Source: Streptococcus suis
GTDB lineage: Bacteria > Bacillota > Bacilli > Lactobacillales > Streptococcaceae
Assembly: GCF_016775005.1 (NCBI RefSeq)
Contig: NZ_JAEUXI010000001.1
Location: forward strand, 248,001-312,000
Direction: 5' to 3'
DNA length: 64,000 bases
Shown piece after piece: positions 56,238-64,000 of this stretch. The position numbers and the translations under genes were made by a program. The notes below the pieces were generated by a model that worked only from the letters and a program-made list of their open reading frames with translations, was not told the DNA's origin and did not search any database. Each line of letters starts with the position of its first letter. Within the stretch, counting starts at the first letter, position 1.

Positions 56238-57347
56238 TTATTTCACTTCATTTCTCACACACTGCAAAGCTGCTCCGATAACCTGGTGCATATCATAGTA
56301 GCGATAATGACCCAGACGGCCTCCGAAAATGACATTCTCTTGTTGTTCTGCAAGGCGCTTGTAGGCAGTATAGAGTTTGTTGTTGCGGTCATTGTTAACT
56401 GGATAGTAAGGCTCATCCCCACGTTTCCAAGTCTTCGAATACTCTCGAGTAATAATGGTTTTTTCTTGTGTCCCAAACTCAAAATGTTTGTGCTCAATGA
56501 TTCGAGTATATGGTGTTTCGCTATCAGTGTAGTTAACAACCGCATTACCTTGGTAGTTTTCCATATCCAAGACTTCCGTTTCAAAACGAAGGCTACGGTA
56601 TTCCAATTCACCCAGTTCATAATCAAAGAACTCATCAATCATACCTGTGAAGATAACCTTTGGAAAGTTTGACAAATATTCTTCTTTATTGGCAAAGAAG
56701 TCAACGTTTGTCTCCACATCGATATTTTCATGAGCCAACATCTTTTCAACAATCTGCGTGTAACCACCGATTGGAATACCTTGATAGGTATCGTTGAAAT
56801 AGTTATTGTCATAGGTCAGACGCACTGGCAAACGACGGATGATAAAGGCAGGCAACTCCGTACATGGTTTTTCCCATTGTTTCTCGGTGTATGACTTGAT
56901 CAATTTTTCATAGATGTCTGTACCTACAAGGGAAATCGCTTGCTCTTCCAGGTTCTCAGGAGATTTACCACCCAAAACAGCACGCTGCTCTGCGATTTTT
57001 GCCTCAGCTTCCGCAGGAGTGACCACACCCCAGAGCTTGTTAAAGGTATTCATGTTGAATGGAAGGTTGTAAATTTCACCCTTGTAGTTGGCAACTGGTG
57101 TGTTGGTGTAGCGGTTGAATTCTGCAAACTGGTTAACATAATCCCAGATTTCCTTTTCAGAAGTATGGAAGATATGCGCACCATACTCATGGACCTGGAT
57201 GCCTTCTACTTCTTTGGTGTATATATTACCGGCGATATGGTCACGTTTTTCAATCACTTTTACCTTTTTACCTTTTTTGGCTGCTTCATGGGCAAAAACT
57301 GCACCAAACAAACCGGCACCGACTACTAGATAATCAAATTGTTTCAT
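56238..57347 (-). CDS. glf: UDP-galactopyranose mutase
   Basis: 369-aa FAD enzyme converting UDP-Galp to UDP-Galf. FAD fold at the start (DYLVVGAGLFGAVFAHEAAKKG), then VIEKRDHIAGN and GAHIFHTSEKEIWDYVN; conserved Arg residues in FIIRRLPVRLTYDNNYFND and the C-terminal GGRLGHYRYYDMHQVIGAAL. Its presence predicts galactofuranose in the polysaccharide. RBS GGAGATAAACT; 3 bp after the wzx stop. Confidence 0.97.
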   Translation of the reverse strand: MKQFDYLVVGAGLFGAVFAHEAAKKGKKVKVIEKRDHIAGNIYTKEVEGIQVHEYGAHIFHTSEKEIWDYVNQFAEFNRYTNTPVANYKGEIYNLPFNMNTFNKLWGVVTPAEAEAKIAEQRAVLGGKSPENLEEQAISLVGTDIYEKLIKSYTEKQWEKPCTELPAFIIRRLPVRLTYDNNYFNDTYQGIPIGGYTQIVEKMLAHENIDVETNVDFFANKEEYLSNFPKVIFTGMIDEFFDYELGELEYRSLRFETEVLDMENYQGNAVVNYTDSETPYTRIIEHKHFEFGTQEKTIITREYSKTWKRGDEPYYPVNNDRNNKLYTAYKRLAEQQENVIFGGRLGHYRYYDMHQVIGAALQCVRNEVK

Positions 57348-57350
57348 AGT

Positions 57351-58808
57351 TTATCTCCTAAAATTAATTTTTTGCAAAAGGGAATCAACTGTCTCTCTGA
57401 CAAATTCTTCTTTTAAGCCATATAAGACCAATCCATATAGACCAAAGAAGGCACTTCCCGTCAAGGCTAATTGTAGAAAGGTATTCAAGACAAGGTTTGC
57501 CTGAATCAGTACAAGCAATAGACTTGCTGCCAGCAAGGCTAGGCCTATTTTTCCAAAGTGAATGGATTTTAAAATCGGCCACATAAACTCTTTAATGAAC
57601 AAAAACTGAATGGCCGTCACACTAAATTCAGCAATACTACCAGCTATGGCTGCTCCTTGCGCTCCAAGATTTGGAATCAAAAATAAATTAATGACCACAT
57701 CAATCAAGGCACCACAAACCGTTGAATAAACCACTAACTTTTCTCGATTGGTCGGTACCAAAATCTGCATTCCCATTAGGTTTGAAAGACCAATGAAAAG
57801 AACAGTTGGCATGATAAATTGCATAGGAAGGACTGCTGGTAGGAAGTCCTGTCCAGAAAGAAAGACGATTGCATCTCGACTGACAAAAATAAAGTAAATC
57901 ACCAAAGGAATGGATAAGAGAAAGACAAAATTAAGCGCCTTCTTGGTCAGGCGTTCAAATTCACCATGATTGCCTTGTTCATAGTGATACGATAAGCGCG
58001 GCAATAATACTGCACCCAAAGAAGTCACAACACTTACCAAAATCTGCTTAATTTTGACAGCAGCTGAGTAGTAGCCGACCGCTTCATTTCCTTTTACAAA
58101 GCCAAGCATGGTCGTATCAACATTGACATAGATTGTTGTAGATACGGTTAAGAGGAAAAAGGTTAAGGTTGGTTTTAGGTGTTGAAGCAGGTTCAAGTCC
58201 TTTTTGGGCTTTAAGCTGACCAATCGGTTCAAGCCGAGGAAATTTAGAAGGTTTGAACCGACCGCTGCAAATACGCTAATCGCTCCATATATAACATAAT
58301 CTTCTGGTGAATGCACCAAGAGAAATAACAATAATACAGAGATGAACTTAAATAGAATAGAGCGAATGGTCATATAACTATAGCGCTCCAAAGACTTGTA
58401 TAGCCAGTCAACTCCTAGCACATTAAAGAGTAAGGTCGATGACAATATCAAGTATAATTCTTTTTCAGCAAGCAATTTTGGTACAGATAAAACTGTTACA
58501 AATAAGAAAATAAATGATACGGCCATGACAATCATATTCAAGGCCATGATTTCTTGAACAGTTTTTTCTAACTTTTCTTTATCGTCACGAACTTTGGCAC
58601 ATGCCCGAATACCGTAAGTGGGAATCCCCATCATTCCAACCATTGAAAAGTAGGAAATAATGGATGTCGCAAAGTTCACCGTTCCAACCCCACTTGCTCC
58701 TAAAACACGTGACACATAGGGAAAGGTAATCAAGGGGAAGATAAAATTCGATATAGTCAAAATAAAATTCATAATGAAATTTAGCTTGACTGACCCTACT
58801 TTTTTCAT
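57351..58808 (-). CDS. wzx: Repeat-unit flippase Wzx
   Basis: 485-aa MOP-superfamily protein with twelve to fourteen membrane helices: LTISNFIFPLITFPYVSRVLGASGVGTVNFATSI at the N-terminus is the classical Wzx/RfbX start. Flips undecaprenyl-linked repeat units across the membrane for Wzy. Located 4 bp after cpsE. Confidence 0.93.
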   Translation of the reverse strand: MKKVGSVKLNFIMNFILTISNFIFPLITFPYVSRVLGASGVGTVNFATSIISYFSMVGMMGIPTYGIRACAKVRDDKEKLEKTVQEIMALNMIVMAVSFIFLFVTVLSVPKLLAEKELYLILSSTLLFNVLGVDWLYKSLERYSYMTIRSILFKFISVLLLFLLVHSPEDYVIYGAISVFAAVGSNLLNFLGLNRLVSLKPKKDLNLLQHLKPTLTFFLLTVSTTIYVNVDTTMLGFVKGNEAVGYYSAAVKIKQILVSVVTSLGAVLLPRLSYHYEQGNHGEFERLTKKALNFVFLLSIPLVIYFIFVSRDAIVFLSGQDFLPAVLPMQFIMPTVLFIGLSNLMGMQILVPTNREKLVVYSTVCGALIDVVINLFLIPNLGAQGAAIAGSIAEFSVTAIQFLFIKEFMWPILKSIHFGKIGLALLAASLLLVLIQANLVLNTFLQLALTGSAFFGLYGLVLYGLKEEFVRETVDSLLQKINFRR

Positions 58809-58812
58809 TCTT

Positions 58813-60174
58813 TTACTTAGCCCCTTCTCTGAATAGGATGACCTTGATGGTCAATAAGATAATTTTAACATCCGACCAGATTGTCCAATTATCGATATAA
58901 GCCAAGTCTAGCTTCACCACCTCATCAAAATTGGTGATATCGCTTCTTCCGCTAACCTGCCACAGTCCTGTAATCCCAGGTTTAAAGCTGAGGCGGCGTT
59001 TTTGACTAGGTGTATAGGCTTCAAACTCATCAACCGTTGGCGGTCTGGTTCCGACCAAGCTCATGTCTCCCTTTAGTACATTGTAAAATTGTGGGAGTTC
59101 ATCTAAACTGGTTTTTCGAATAAAATGGCCAATTTTTGTAATGCGGGGATCGTTGTCCATCTTAAACATCCCCCCCTGCATTTGATTTAGCTCTAACAAT
59201 TCTGATTTGCGCTCTTCAGCATCCTGACTCATGGAGCGGAACTTATAAAACTTAAAGACACGACCATTTCGACCAACGCGGTCCTGAGCAAAGATAACAG
59301 GTCCGCCATCCTTTTTGATGATCGGAGCTAATATAAGATATGCAATTCCAAATAAGACTAGACCAACAAGGGAACCGATGATATCCACAATGCGCTTCAA
59401 AATCACATGACTAATCGAATAAAAATTGGAAGAAAAGCTAATGATGTGGAAATTCCCGAAGTGGCGAATTTTTTTGCTGCCAAATGTATCGAGGTCATAT
59501 AGGTTAACATGCACATTGACTTCGATTCCCATGACTTCAAATTCTGAAATCCAATAAGCCAAATCCAAGTCTGTCTGACTGCTTGGAACATTGATGAAAA
59601 CCTTGTCGATGGCCTCTGTTTTGGCAAAATGAATTGCATCTTCCACTTGAACCCAATGCAAGTCGCCAACTTGTTTTGGCTCCTTGTCCATTAAGACGAT
59701 ACCTGCAATATTTTCAGGCTTCAATCCGAGTGTTTGTAAGTTGGTCAAGACCTGATTCAAACGTTCTGAAACAGTAAGCACCAATAAGCGATTGGCTGCC
59801 GTAGACTGATGCAGACCTTTCAATACGAGGTTAATCAGATAGATCCCCATCGTATTCAAGACAAGGAAATAGATGACTTCCCAACGTGAAATGATAAAAT
59901 TCTCTTCTAGCATAAATGCTATGAAGGATAAAGAGAGTGAGAAGATAACATTGTAGATGACAACTTTTTCCAGTTCCCGAATAGCGTCCCTGTTCCAAAA
60001 ATTTTCTTCCATTCTAGAACTGTAATAGGCAAAAAAGTGTATCAATCCTAGAATAATCAAATCAGAACGCGTCATATCTGTGTAGGGAAGTTCTACAATT
60101 ACCATCCCAACTAAAATCACAACAGCTAATTGAACAAAGAGAAGGTTTGACTGCCTCCTACTACTATTTTCCAT
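58813..60174 (-). CDS. cpsE: Initiating sugar-phosphate transferase (CpsE/WchA type)
   Basis: 453-aa polyprenyl-phosphate sugar-1-phosphate transferase. N-terminal membrane helices (to about residue 120), a CoA-binding-like middle domain, one helix at about 265-290, and the C-terminal catalytic domain: GPVIFAQDRVGRNGRVFKFYKFRSM, FIRKTSLDELPQFYNVLKGDMSLVGTRPP and KPGITGLWQVSGRSD. It starts the repeat unit on undecaprenyl phosphate. Resemblance to WchA/CpsE suggests glucose-1-phosphate. The usual position right after the regulatory quartet. Confidence 0.93.
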   Translation of the reverse strand: MENSSRRQSNLLFVQLAVVILVGMVIVELPYTDMTRSDLIILGLIHFFAYYSSRMEENFWNRDAIRELEKVVIYNVIFSLSLSFIAFMLEENFIISRWEVIYFLVLNTMGIYLINLVLKGLHQSTAANRLLVLTVSERLNQVLTNLQTLGLKPENIAGIVLMDKEPKQVGDLHWVQVEDAIHFAKTEAIDKVFINVPSSQTDLDLAYWISEFEVMGIEVNVHVNLYDLDTFGSKKIRHFGNFHIISFSSNFYSISHVILKRIVDIIGSLVGLVLFGIAYLILAPIIKKDGGPVIFAQDRVGRNGRVFKFYKFRSMSQDAEERKSELLELNQMQGGMFKMDNDPRITKIGHFIRKTSLDELPQFYNVLKGDMSLVGTRPPTVDEFEAYTPSQKRRLSFKPGITGLWQVSGRSDITNFDEVVKLDLAYIDNWTIWSDVKIILLTIKVILFREGAK

Positions 60175-60195
60175 CCAAAATCTCCCTATGGAACG

Positions 60196-60888
60196 CTATT
60201 TTTTCCCGTAATTTCCGTAGCTACCGTAGTTTCCGTATGAACCATATTTCTCCAAAGAGGTATCAAATTTATTCAAGATAATACCAAGGAATGGTGTTCC
60301 TGTTTGTTCTAACTGTTCTTTGACTTTCAAAACTGCCTTGCGTTTGACTGTGCCTGCTTCTGCTACGATCGCTGTCGCATCGCATTTTTGAGCAATGATT
60401 GCCGCATCAATGACCAAGCCAAGTGGTGGAGCATCGATAATCACGTAATCATAGTACCGTTTCAGGGTAGCAATCAAACTATCAAAGTTCTTGCTTTGTA
60501 AAAGAGCCGTTGGGTTGGGCGAAATATTCCCAGATTCAATGACTGTTAGATTTGGAACATCCGTTTCACACAAGCCTTGTGACAAATCTGTCCGTCCTGA
60601 AAGGTAATCCGTCAAGCCAGTAATTTTTGTTTTGGGCTTAAAGAAACCAGACATAACGGAGTTTCGAATGTCTGCATCTACCAAAATAGTTTTGTAACCT
60701 GCACGCGCGAAAGCAATAGCAATACTAGCTGCAGTGGTACTTTTTCCTTCATTTGGTTGAACAGAGGTAATCCCCACTACCTTGATTCCATCACCACTCA
60801 ACTGGATGTTGGTCCGAATGGCGTTGAAATATTCTTCCGTTTTCTTAACCAATTGTTTTTTATTTCTTGCTAATTCAAGATGTGACAT
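60196..60888 (-). CDS. wze: Capsule tyrosine autokinase (Wze/CpsD)
   Basis: 230-aa bacterial tyrosine kinase. Walker A QPNEGKSTTAAS, Walker A' ILVDADIRNS and Walker B YVIIDAPPLG. The C-terminal tail is a Tyr/Gly repeat (YGSYGNYGSYGNYGKK) whose tyrosines are autophosphorylated. With the Wzd transmembrane adaptor it controls capsule length and amount, and is dephosphorylated by Wzh. Confidence 0.96.
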   Translation of the reverse strand: MSHLELARNKKQLVKKTEEYFNAIRTNIQLSGDGIKVVGITSVQPNEGKSTTAASIAIAFARAGYKTILVDADIRNSVMSGFFKPKTKITGLTDYLSGRTDLSQGLCETDVPNLTVIESGNISPNPTALLQSKNFDSLIATLKRYYDYVIIDAPPLGLVIDAAIIAQKCDATAIVAEAGTVKRKAVLKVKEQLEQTGTPFLGIILNKFDTSLEKYGSYGNYGSYGNYGKK

Positions 60889-60897
60889 GTTTTACTC

Positions 60898-61587
60898 CTA
60901 CTTCAATTTGTTAATATTTGGTACAACACCCAAGAGTGGGAGACCCATTTTTTCTTCAACGTCTTCTGGACGCTTGATTCGGTCATCAAGTATTTCCATA
61001 ACCAAAATGAGACTCGCTGCTAAGAAGGCACCCACCATGAAACCAAGTGCCAGATTTCGGGTTGTATTTGGTGAAGATGGTGATTTTGCGGGCGTCGCCT
61101 CTTCCAAGGTTGTCACATCACTCACTTTCGTTACTTCGATAATTTTTTCCGCTGCAACGGTACGGAGACTGTTGGCAATGCGAGCTGCTTCATTTGGATC
61201 ACTATCACGAACAGTAATCGACACAATACGGGTATCGACTGGAATTTGAACAGAAACTTTCCCTTTAAGGTCATCTGTCAACCCCAAGTCCGCTTCAACT
61301 TGAGACAAAACATCTTGAGACATGATGATTTCTTTGTAGTCCTTAACCAAATAGGTACCGGCTTGCAATTCCTGGTTGGTCAAGCCCTGCGCACCTTCAA
61401 CCGATTGATTGACCACATAGATGCGGGTTGTTGCATCAAACTGTGGTGTCATCAAGAATGCTGAAATGACAAAAGCAATAACAGTTGTCACCAAAGAGGC
61501 AACGATGATAAAAAATTTCTTTCTCCACAAAGTTTTTAATAGGTAGAGAACATCAATCTCTAATAGATTTTCTTCCTGATTTTTCAT
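60898..61587 (-). CDS. wzd: Capsule chain-length/kinase adaptor (Wzd/CpsC)
   Basis: 229-aa Wzz-domain protein with two membrane helices (about 27-50 and 180-200) flanking an external domain. EIDVLYLLKTLWRKKFFIIVASL at the start; PSSPNTTRNLALGFMVGAF before the second helix; a C-terminal cytosolic tail activates Wze. Together with the separate Wze it forms the split BY-kinase of Gram-positives. Start 15 bp after the wzh stop. Confidence 0.95.
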   Translation of the reverse strand: MKNQEENLLEIDVLYLLKTLWRKKFFIIVASLVTTVIAFVISAFLMTPQFDATTRIYVVNQSVEGAQGLTNQELQAGTYLVKDYKEIIMSQDVLSQVEADLGLTDDLKGKVSVQIPVDTRIVSITVRDSDPNEAARIANSLRTVAAEKIIEVTKVSDVTTLEEATPAKSPSSPNTTRNLALGFMVGAFLAASLILVMEILDDRIKRPEDVEEKMGLPLLGVVPNINKLK

Positions 61588-61602
61588 AATTTCTCCTTAT
61601 TT

Positions 61603-62331
61603 TTACAACTTATTTTTCAATAAATCCAAGGGATTGTTCATAAACAAATCCTTGGCATAGTCTTGGCCATAACGCTGGCTGATCAATTCATAGGCTTCCT
61701 GCATATAAGGTGGCCGTGAAGATAGGTTGTGCATATCTGAGGCAACAAAATGGATCAAATTCTGATCTAAAAATTGCTTGGCACGTTTTTTAAAGGCCTT
61801 ATGACGGTCTCCAAACAATTTGGCTTTCAAGACACTGGAACTATTAATTTGCATATAGGCTCCTTGGTCAATGAGGGATTGAATTTTTTCAAATTCTCCC
61901 TCCAAAGCCTCGTATCGTTCGATGTGAGCAAGAACGGGTGTCTTACCCATTGCCAATAATTCTCGAACTGCTTCTTGAATGACCTTTAAAGGTGTGTTGG
62001 TTGAAAATTCAACTAAAACTGCATCTGAGCTGGCATAGCCTGGTATTTCTTTTTTTTCGAGTTTATTTAAGTATTCCCGACTATAATAAATCTCCGCTCC
62101 ATAGTAGATAAATAGGTCATCTGCTACTTGTTTGGCTAACTCTTGCACCTGTCGGAAGTTTTGCCAGATGGTTTCTTCTGGCGTTTCAAACATTCCTTTT
62201 CGACGGTGCGAAGTCGCAACGATTCCTCTGACACCCTGGCGATAGGCTTCTTGTAATAAAGCCAAACTTTCCTCTGGCGTCTTTGGACCATCATCCACCC
62301 CAAAGATGATGTGAGAATGTATATCTAGCAT
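61603..62331 (-). CDS. wzh: Protein-tyrosine phosphatase Wzh/CpsB (PHP type)
   Basis: 242-aa PHP-fold manganese phosphatase. Metal residues are visible in MLDIHSHIIFGVDDGPKTPEES, ATSHRRKGMFETPEET, YYGAEIYY, VLAHIERYE and VASDMHNLSSRPP. It removes phosphate from the Wze tail. It lies second in the operon, between wzg and wzd, which is the pneumococcal/GBS order. Confidence 0.95.
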   Translation of the reverse strand: MLDIHSHIIFGVDDGPKTPEESLALLQEAYRQGVRGIVATSHRRKGMFETPEETIWQNFRQVQELAKQVADDLFIYYGAEIYYSREYLNKLEKKEIPGYASSDAVLVEFSTNTPLKVIQEAVRELLAMGKTPVLAHIERYEALEGEFEKIQSLIDQGAYMQINSSSVLKAKLFGDRHKAFKKRAKQFLDQNLIHFVASDMHNLSSRPPYMQEAYELISQRYGQDYAKDLFMNNPLDLLKNKL

Positions 62332-62332
62332 G

Positions 62333-63778
62333 TTAATTCCCCGAAATGATTGATTGAATCTTATTAGTTACTTGTGTCAAGCTTTCTTGATTGATTTCAA
62401 GCATGTAGAGTTGTGAAGTTGGCATAGCATAAGATGGCAAGTCCATGCGACCAGTACCTGTCAAATCTTGCGACTCAACAGAATAAGAAGAACCTGATTC
62501 CATCTGTGTATTGACCAGTTGCATCATGGTTTCCAATGGCATATCTGTCTGAACAGAGGATTCAATACCTGAGATAATCTCTTGGTAGTTGGTCAAATTC
62601 TCAGGTTTACTTAATTTTTCGATCAAGGCTGCAATCACTTTTTGTTGATTGCGTCCGCGATCTGCATCCCCATCTGACAGAGCATAGCGTTCACGCACAA
62701 ACGCCAAAGCTTGTTTCGCATCTAAATGAATGTTTCCAACTGAGAAATGTGTATTGTCATGGATACTTGTAAATTCAGTTTCATTATAAACATCTATTCC
62801 TCCTACTACATCAATCAAATTCAAGAAGGACGTGAAATTGAGTCGGACATAATAGTGGATATCTATTCCATACAGGTTTTCCAAGGTATGTTCCGAAGCT
62901 GTCACACCATAGATACCCGCATGGGTTAATTTATCATATTGGTTTTGACCACCGTCAGCAATAGCTACATAGGCATCCCGAGGCGTAGTTGTTAACAAAA
63001 CCTTATGGGTCTTCATGTTAACCGTCATGATGATATTGACATCTGAACGTGACACAGATGAAATCGGTCCATAGGTATCGATACCGCTAATGTAAATATT
63101 GAGCACATCTCCTGAAACTTCTTCGTTGCTCGCATCGACTTCTTTTGTAATGGTATAGGTAAAGATTTTCTTCACTTTGGAAGCAAAGTCTGGCACTTCA
63201 GTTTCAATAATATCTGAGAAAACACCATTCAATACCATGGCTTCTGCTCCACCATTCATCATGGTATTGTAGGCATCTAAATAGGAAGACGATTGGGTCA
63301 ATGGGAGGTCAAAATTCTCCATCGATTTGACATTAGCTACCAATTCATCAATGTTGCTGGCATCATTGGCAGTCGGTGCTAGGACGCTGGTCAGTTGGCT
63401 GACATCGGTAATGGAACTATCAGCAGGAACAATGACACTCATCTCATACTCTGTAAAACTAGACGAAGAGTTTAGATTAGATGACAGATTGACAACGCTT
63501 CGCAATCCATAGAGTCCCAACGAGCTAGCAAGTAAGGCAAGCACCAACAGGATACATGTGAAGACACGAGCAGCTTTTTTGAAGACTAAAAAAACGCCTA
63601 ATAAAAAGACTCCAACCATCAATCCTGTCACCACATGGTTGATAGCCCGAAAATCAAGCACTTGGTAGCGGTACATTGTGATAAGAAACAAGCCCGCTAA
63701 CAAGCCATACACGATGAGTAAGGCACAGTTAACGAGGCCAAGTTTAGAGGAGTTCTTCCGATTTCGCTTGTTATTCAT
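62333..63778 (-). CDS. wzg: LytR-CpsA-Psr family protein (Wzg/CpsA)
   Basis: 481-aa membrane protein with three N-terminal helices (about residues 15-100), an external accessory domain, then the LCP domain: [61 protein letters not shown] and [20 protein letters not shown] with the conserved Arg residues. LCP enzymes attach capsule to peptidoglycan. First gene of the capsule operon. ATG 63778 follows AAGGAAGG; upstream in-frame sequence to 63808 overlaps the promoter -10 and is not coding. Confidence 0.95.
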   Translation of the reverse strand: MNNKRNRKNSSKLGLVNCALLIVYGLLAGLFLITMYRYQVLDFRAINHVVTGLMVGVFLLGVFLVFKKAARVFTCILLVLALLASSLGLYGLRSVVNLSSNLNSSSSFTEYEMSVIVPADSSITDVSQLTSVLAPTANDASNIDELVANVKSMENFDLPLTQSSSYLDAYNTMMNGGAEAMVLNGVFSDIIETEVPDFASKVKKIFTYTITKEVDASNEEVSGDVLNIYISGIDTYGPISSVSRSDVNIIMTVNMKTHKVLLTTTPRDAYVAIADGGQNQYDKLTHAGIYGVTASEHTLENLYGIDIHYYVRLNFTSFLNLIDVVGGIDVYNETEFTSIHDNTHFSVGNIHLDAKQALAFVRERYALSDGDADRGRNQQKVIAALIEKLSKPENLTNYQEIISGIESSVQTDMPLETMMQLVNTQMESGSSYSVESQDLTGTGRMDLPSYAMPTSQLYMLEINQESLTQVTNKIQSIISGN

Positions 63779-63807
63779 ATAGACCTTCCTTTTACTATAA
63801 CACTCCA

Positions 63808-63816
63808 ATTATATCA
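63808..63816 (-). promoter_or_regulatory. Capsule operon promoter (extended -10)
   Basis: TGATATAAT on the minus strand, 30 nt upstream of the wzg ATG, with no good -35 at 17 bp. The roughly 90-bp AT-rich gap up to the previous gene's stop is the likely control region for the whole polysaccharide operon. Confidence 0.65.
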
Positions 63817-63879
63817 CATTGGAAATGGCATATCTACAAATATTGTGTAAATGAAAACGTTAAATTGAAATTTTTGCAT

Positions 63880-63999
63880 TTATTTACTGATAATTTTCGT
63901 AAACAATATATTGAATTTGTCAGATTGATCAGCTTGATAGCTAAAACCGTCAACTTCCAATCGTAAGACCTCCTTCAAATCCTGGATCTGTTTTTCTGC
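63880..63999 (-). CDS. C-terminal end of an unidentified gene (cut by window edge)
   Basis: 39 in-frame codons and a TAA stop on the minus strand, starting AEKQIQDLKEVLRLEVDGFS and ending FTKIISK. No other minus-strand frame stays open here. It precedes the capsule operon in the same direction. Too little is visible to name it; in related genomes a regulator or a YaaA-like gene occupies this place. Confidence 0.6.
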   Translation of the reverse strand, partial: AEKQIQDLKEVLRLEVDGFSYQADQSDKFNILFTKIISK

Positions 64000-64000
64000 T

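Overview
The window looks like chromosomal DNA of a low-GC Streptococcus, most like the S. suis group. The evidence is the full set of streptococcal housekeeping proteins (EzrA, RodA, GyrB, RNase J2, WhiA/YvcK/RapZ, enolase), an FBPS/RqcH-type protein, a Trp T-box in front of a TrpXYZ-type transporter, and S. suis-like intergenic hairpin repeats. Species is not certain: the capsule regulatory genes run wzg-wzh-wzd-wze, which is the pneumococcal/GBS order and not the wzg-wzd-wze-wzh order I know for S. suis.

Layout. 1-5147: the start of an ABC-F ATPase, a small membrane protein, a matrixin-like zinc metalloprotease, a tributyrin-esterase-type hydrolase, RNase J2 and a small lipoprotein. 5216-8620: a tryptophan-type ABC importer (ATPase, permease, binding protein). 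It is preceded by a 217-bp MITE-like hairpin element, then a complete T-box leader with a near-perfect promoter. 8736-15577: FBPS/RqcH, acetolactate decarboxylase, TPR protein, AI-2E-family permease, lactonase, a 61-aa helical protein and a HAD protein. 15700-16000: an 86-bp tandem repeat array whose units each carry a terminator hairpin, downstream of eno. 16001-26387: eno, YueI-like, glycerate kinase, two HAD phosphatases (one SerB), EzrA, GyrB, a DJ-1 protein and RodA. 26610-33615: a Ser/Thr-linker membrane protein, L31 type B, a 51-aa ORF overlapping an ApbE flavin transferase, a DHH phosphodiesterase, flavodoxin, chorismate mutase, a CLC transporter, tRNA-Arg(CCU), a TIM-barrel protein and L19 with its leader. 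33882-43366: WhiA-YvcK-RapZ-RidA, a PH-domain protein, a MATE pump, AsnS, an aminotransferase, a TseB-like protein, and a MarR regulator beside an FMN reductase.

43442-63999: the polysaccharide region. Reading from the promoter near 63810 down the minus strand, 14 tightly packed genes encode the LCP ligase, the phosphotyrosine regulatory trio, the initiating sugar-phosphate transferase, Wzx, UDP-galactopyranose mutase, a DUF4422 transferase, Wzy, four further glycosyltransferases and a Stealth-family phosphosugar transferase. Next come a separately promoted LPxTG surface protein (SEC10/PgrA plus G5 domains), an acyltransferase-3 protein, and a UDP-glucose dehydrogenase fused to an N-terminal XRE helix-turn-helix. 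Together these predict a Wzy-dependent capsule containing galactofuranose, probably a phosphodiester and possibly glucuronate and acetyl groups.

The observations I rate highest are: (1) the 51-aa ORF carrying a DxxSGAS flavinylation motif in ATGA overlap with apbE; (2) the HTH-Ugd fusion; (3) the 86-bp array with compensatory changes in its terminator stems; (4) the MITE-like element inside the Trp T-box operon leader.
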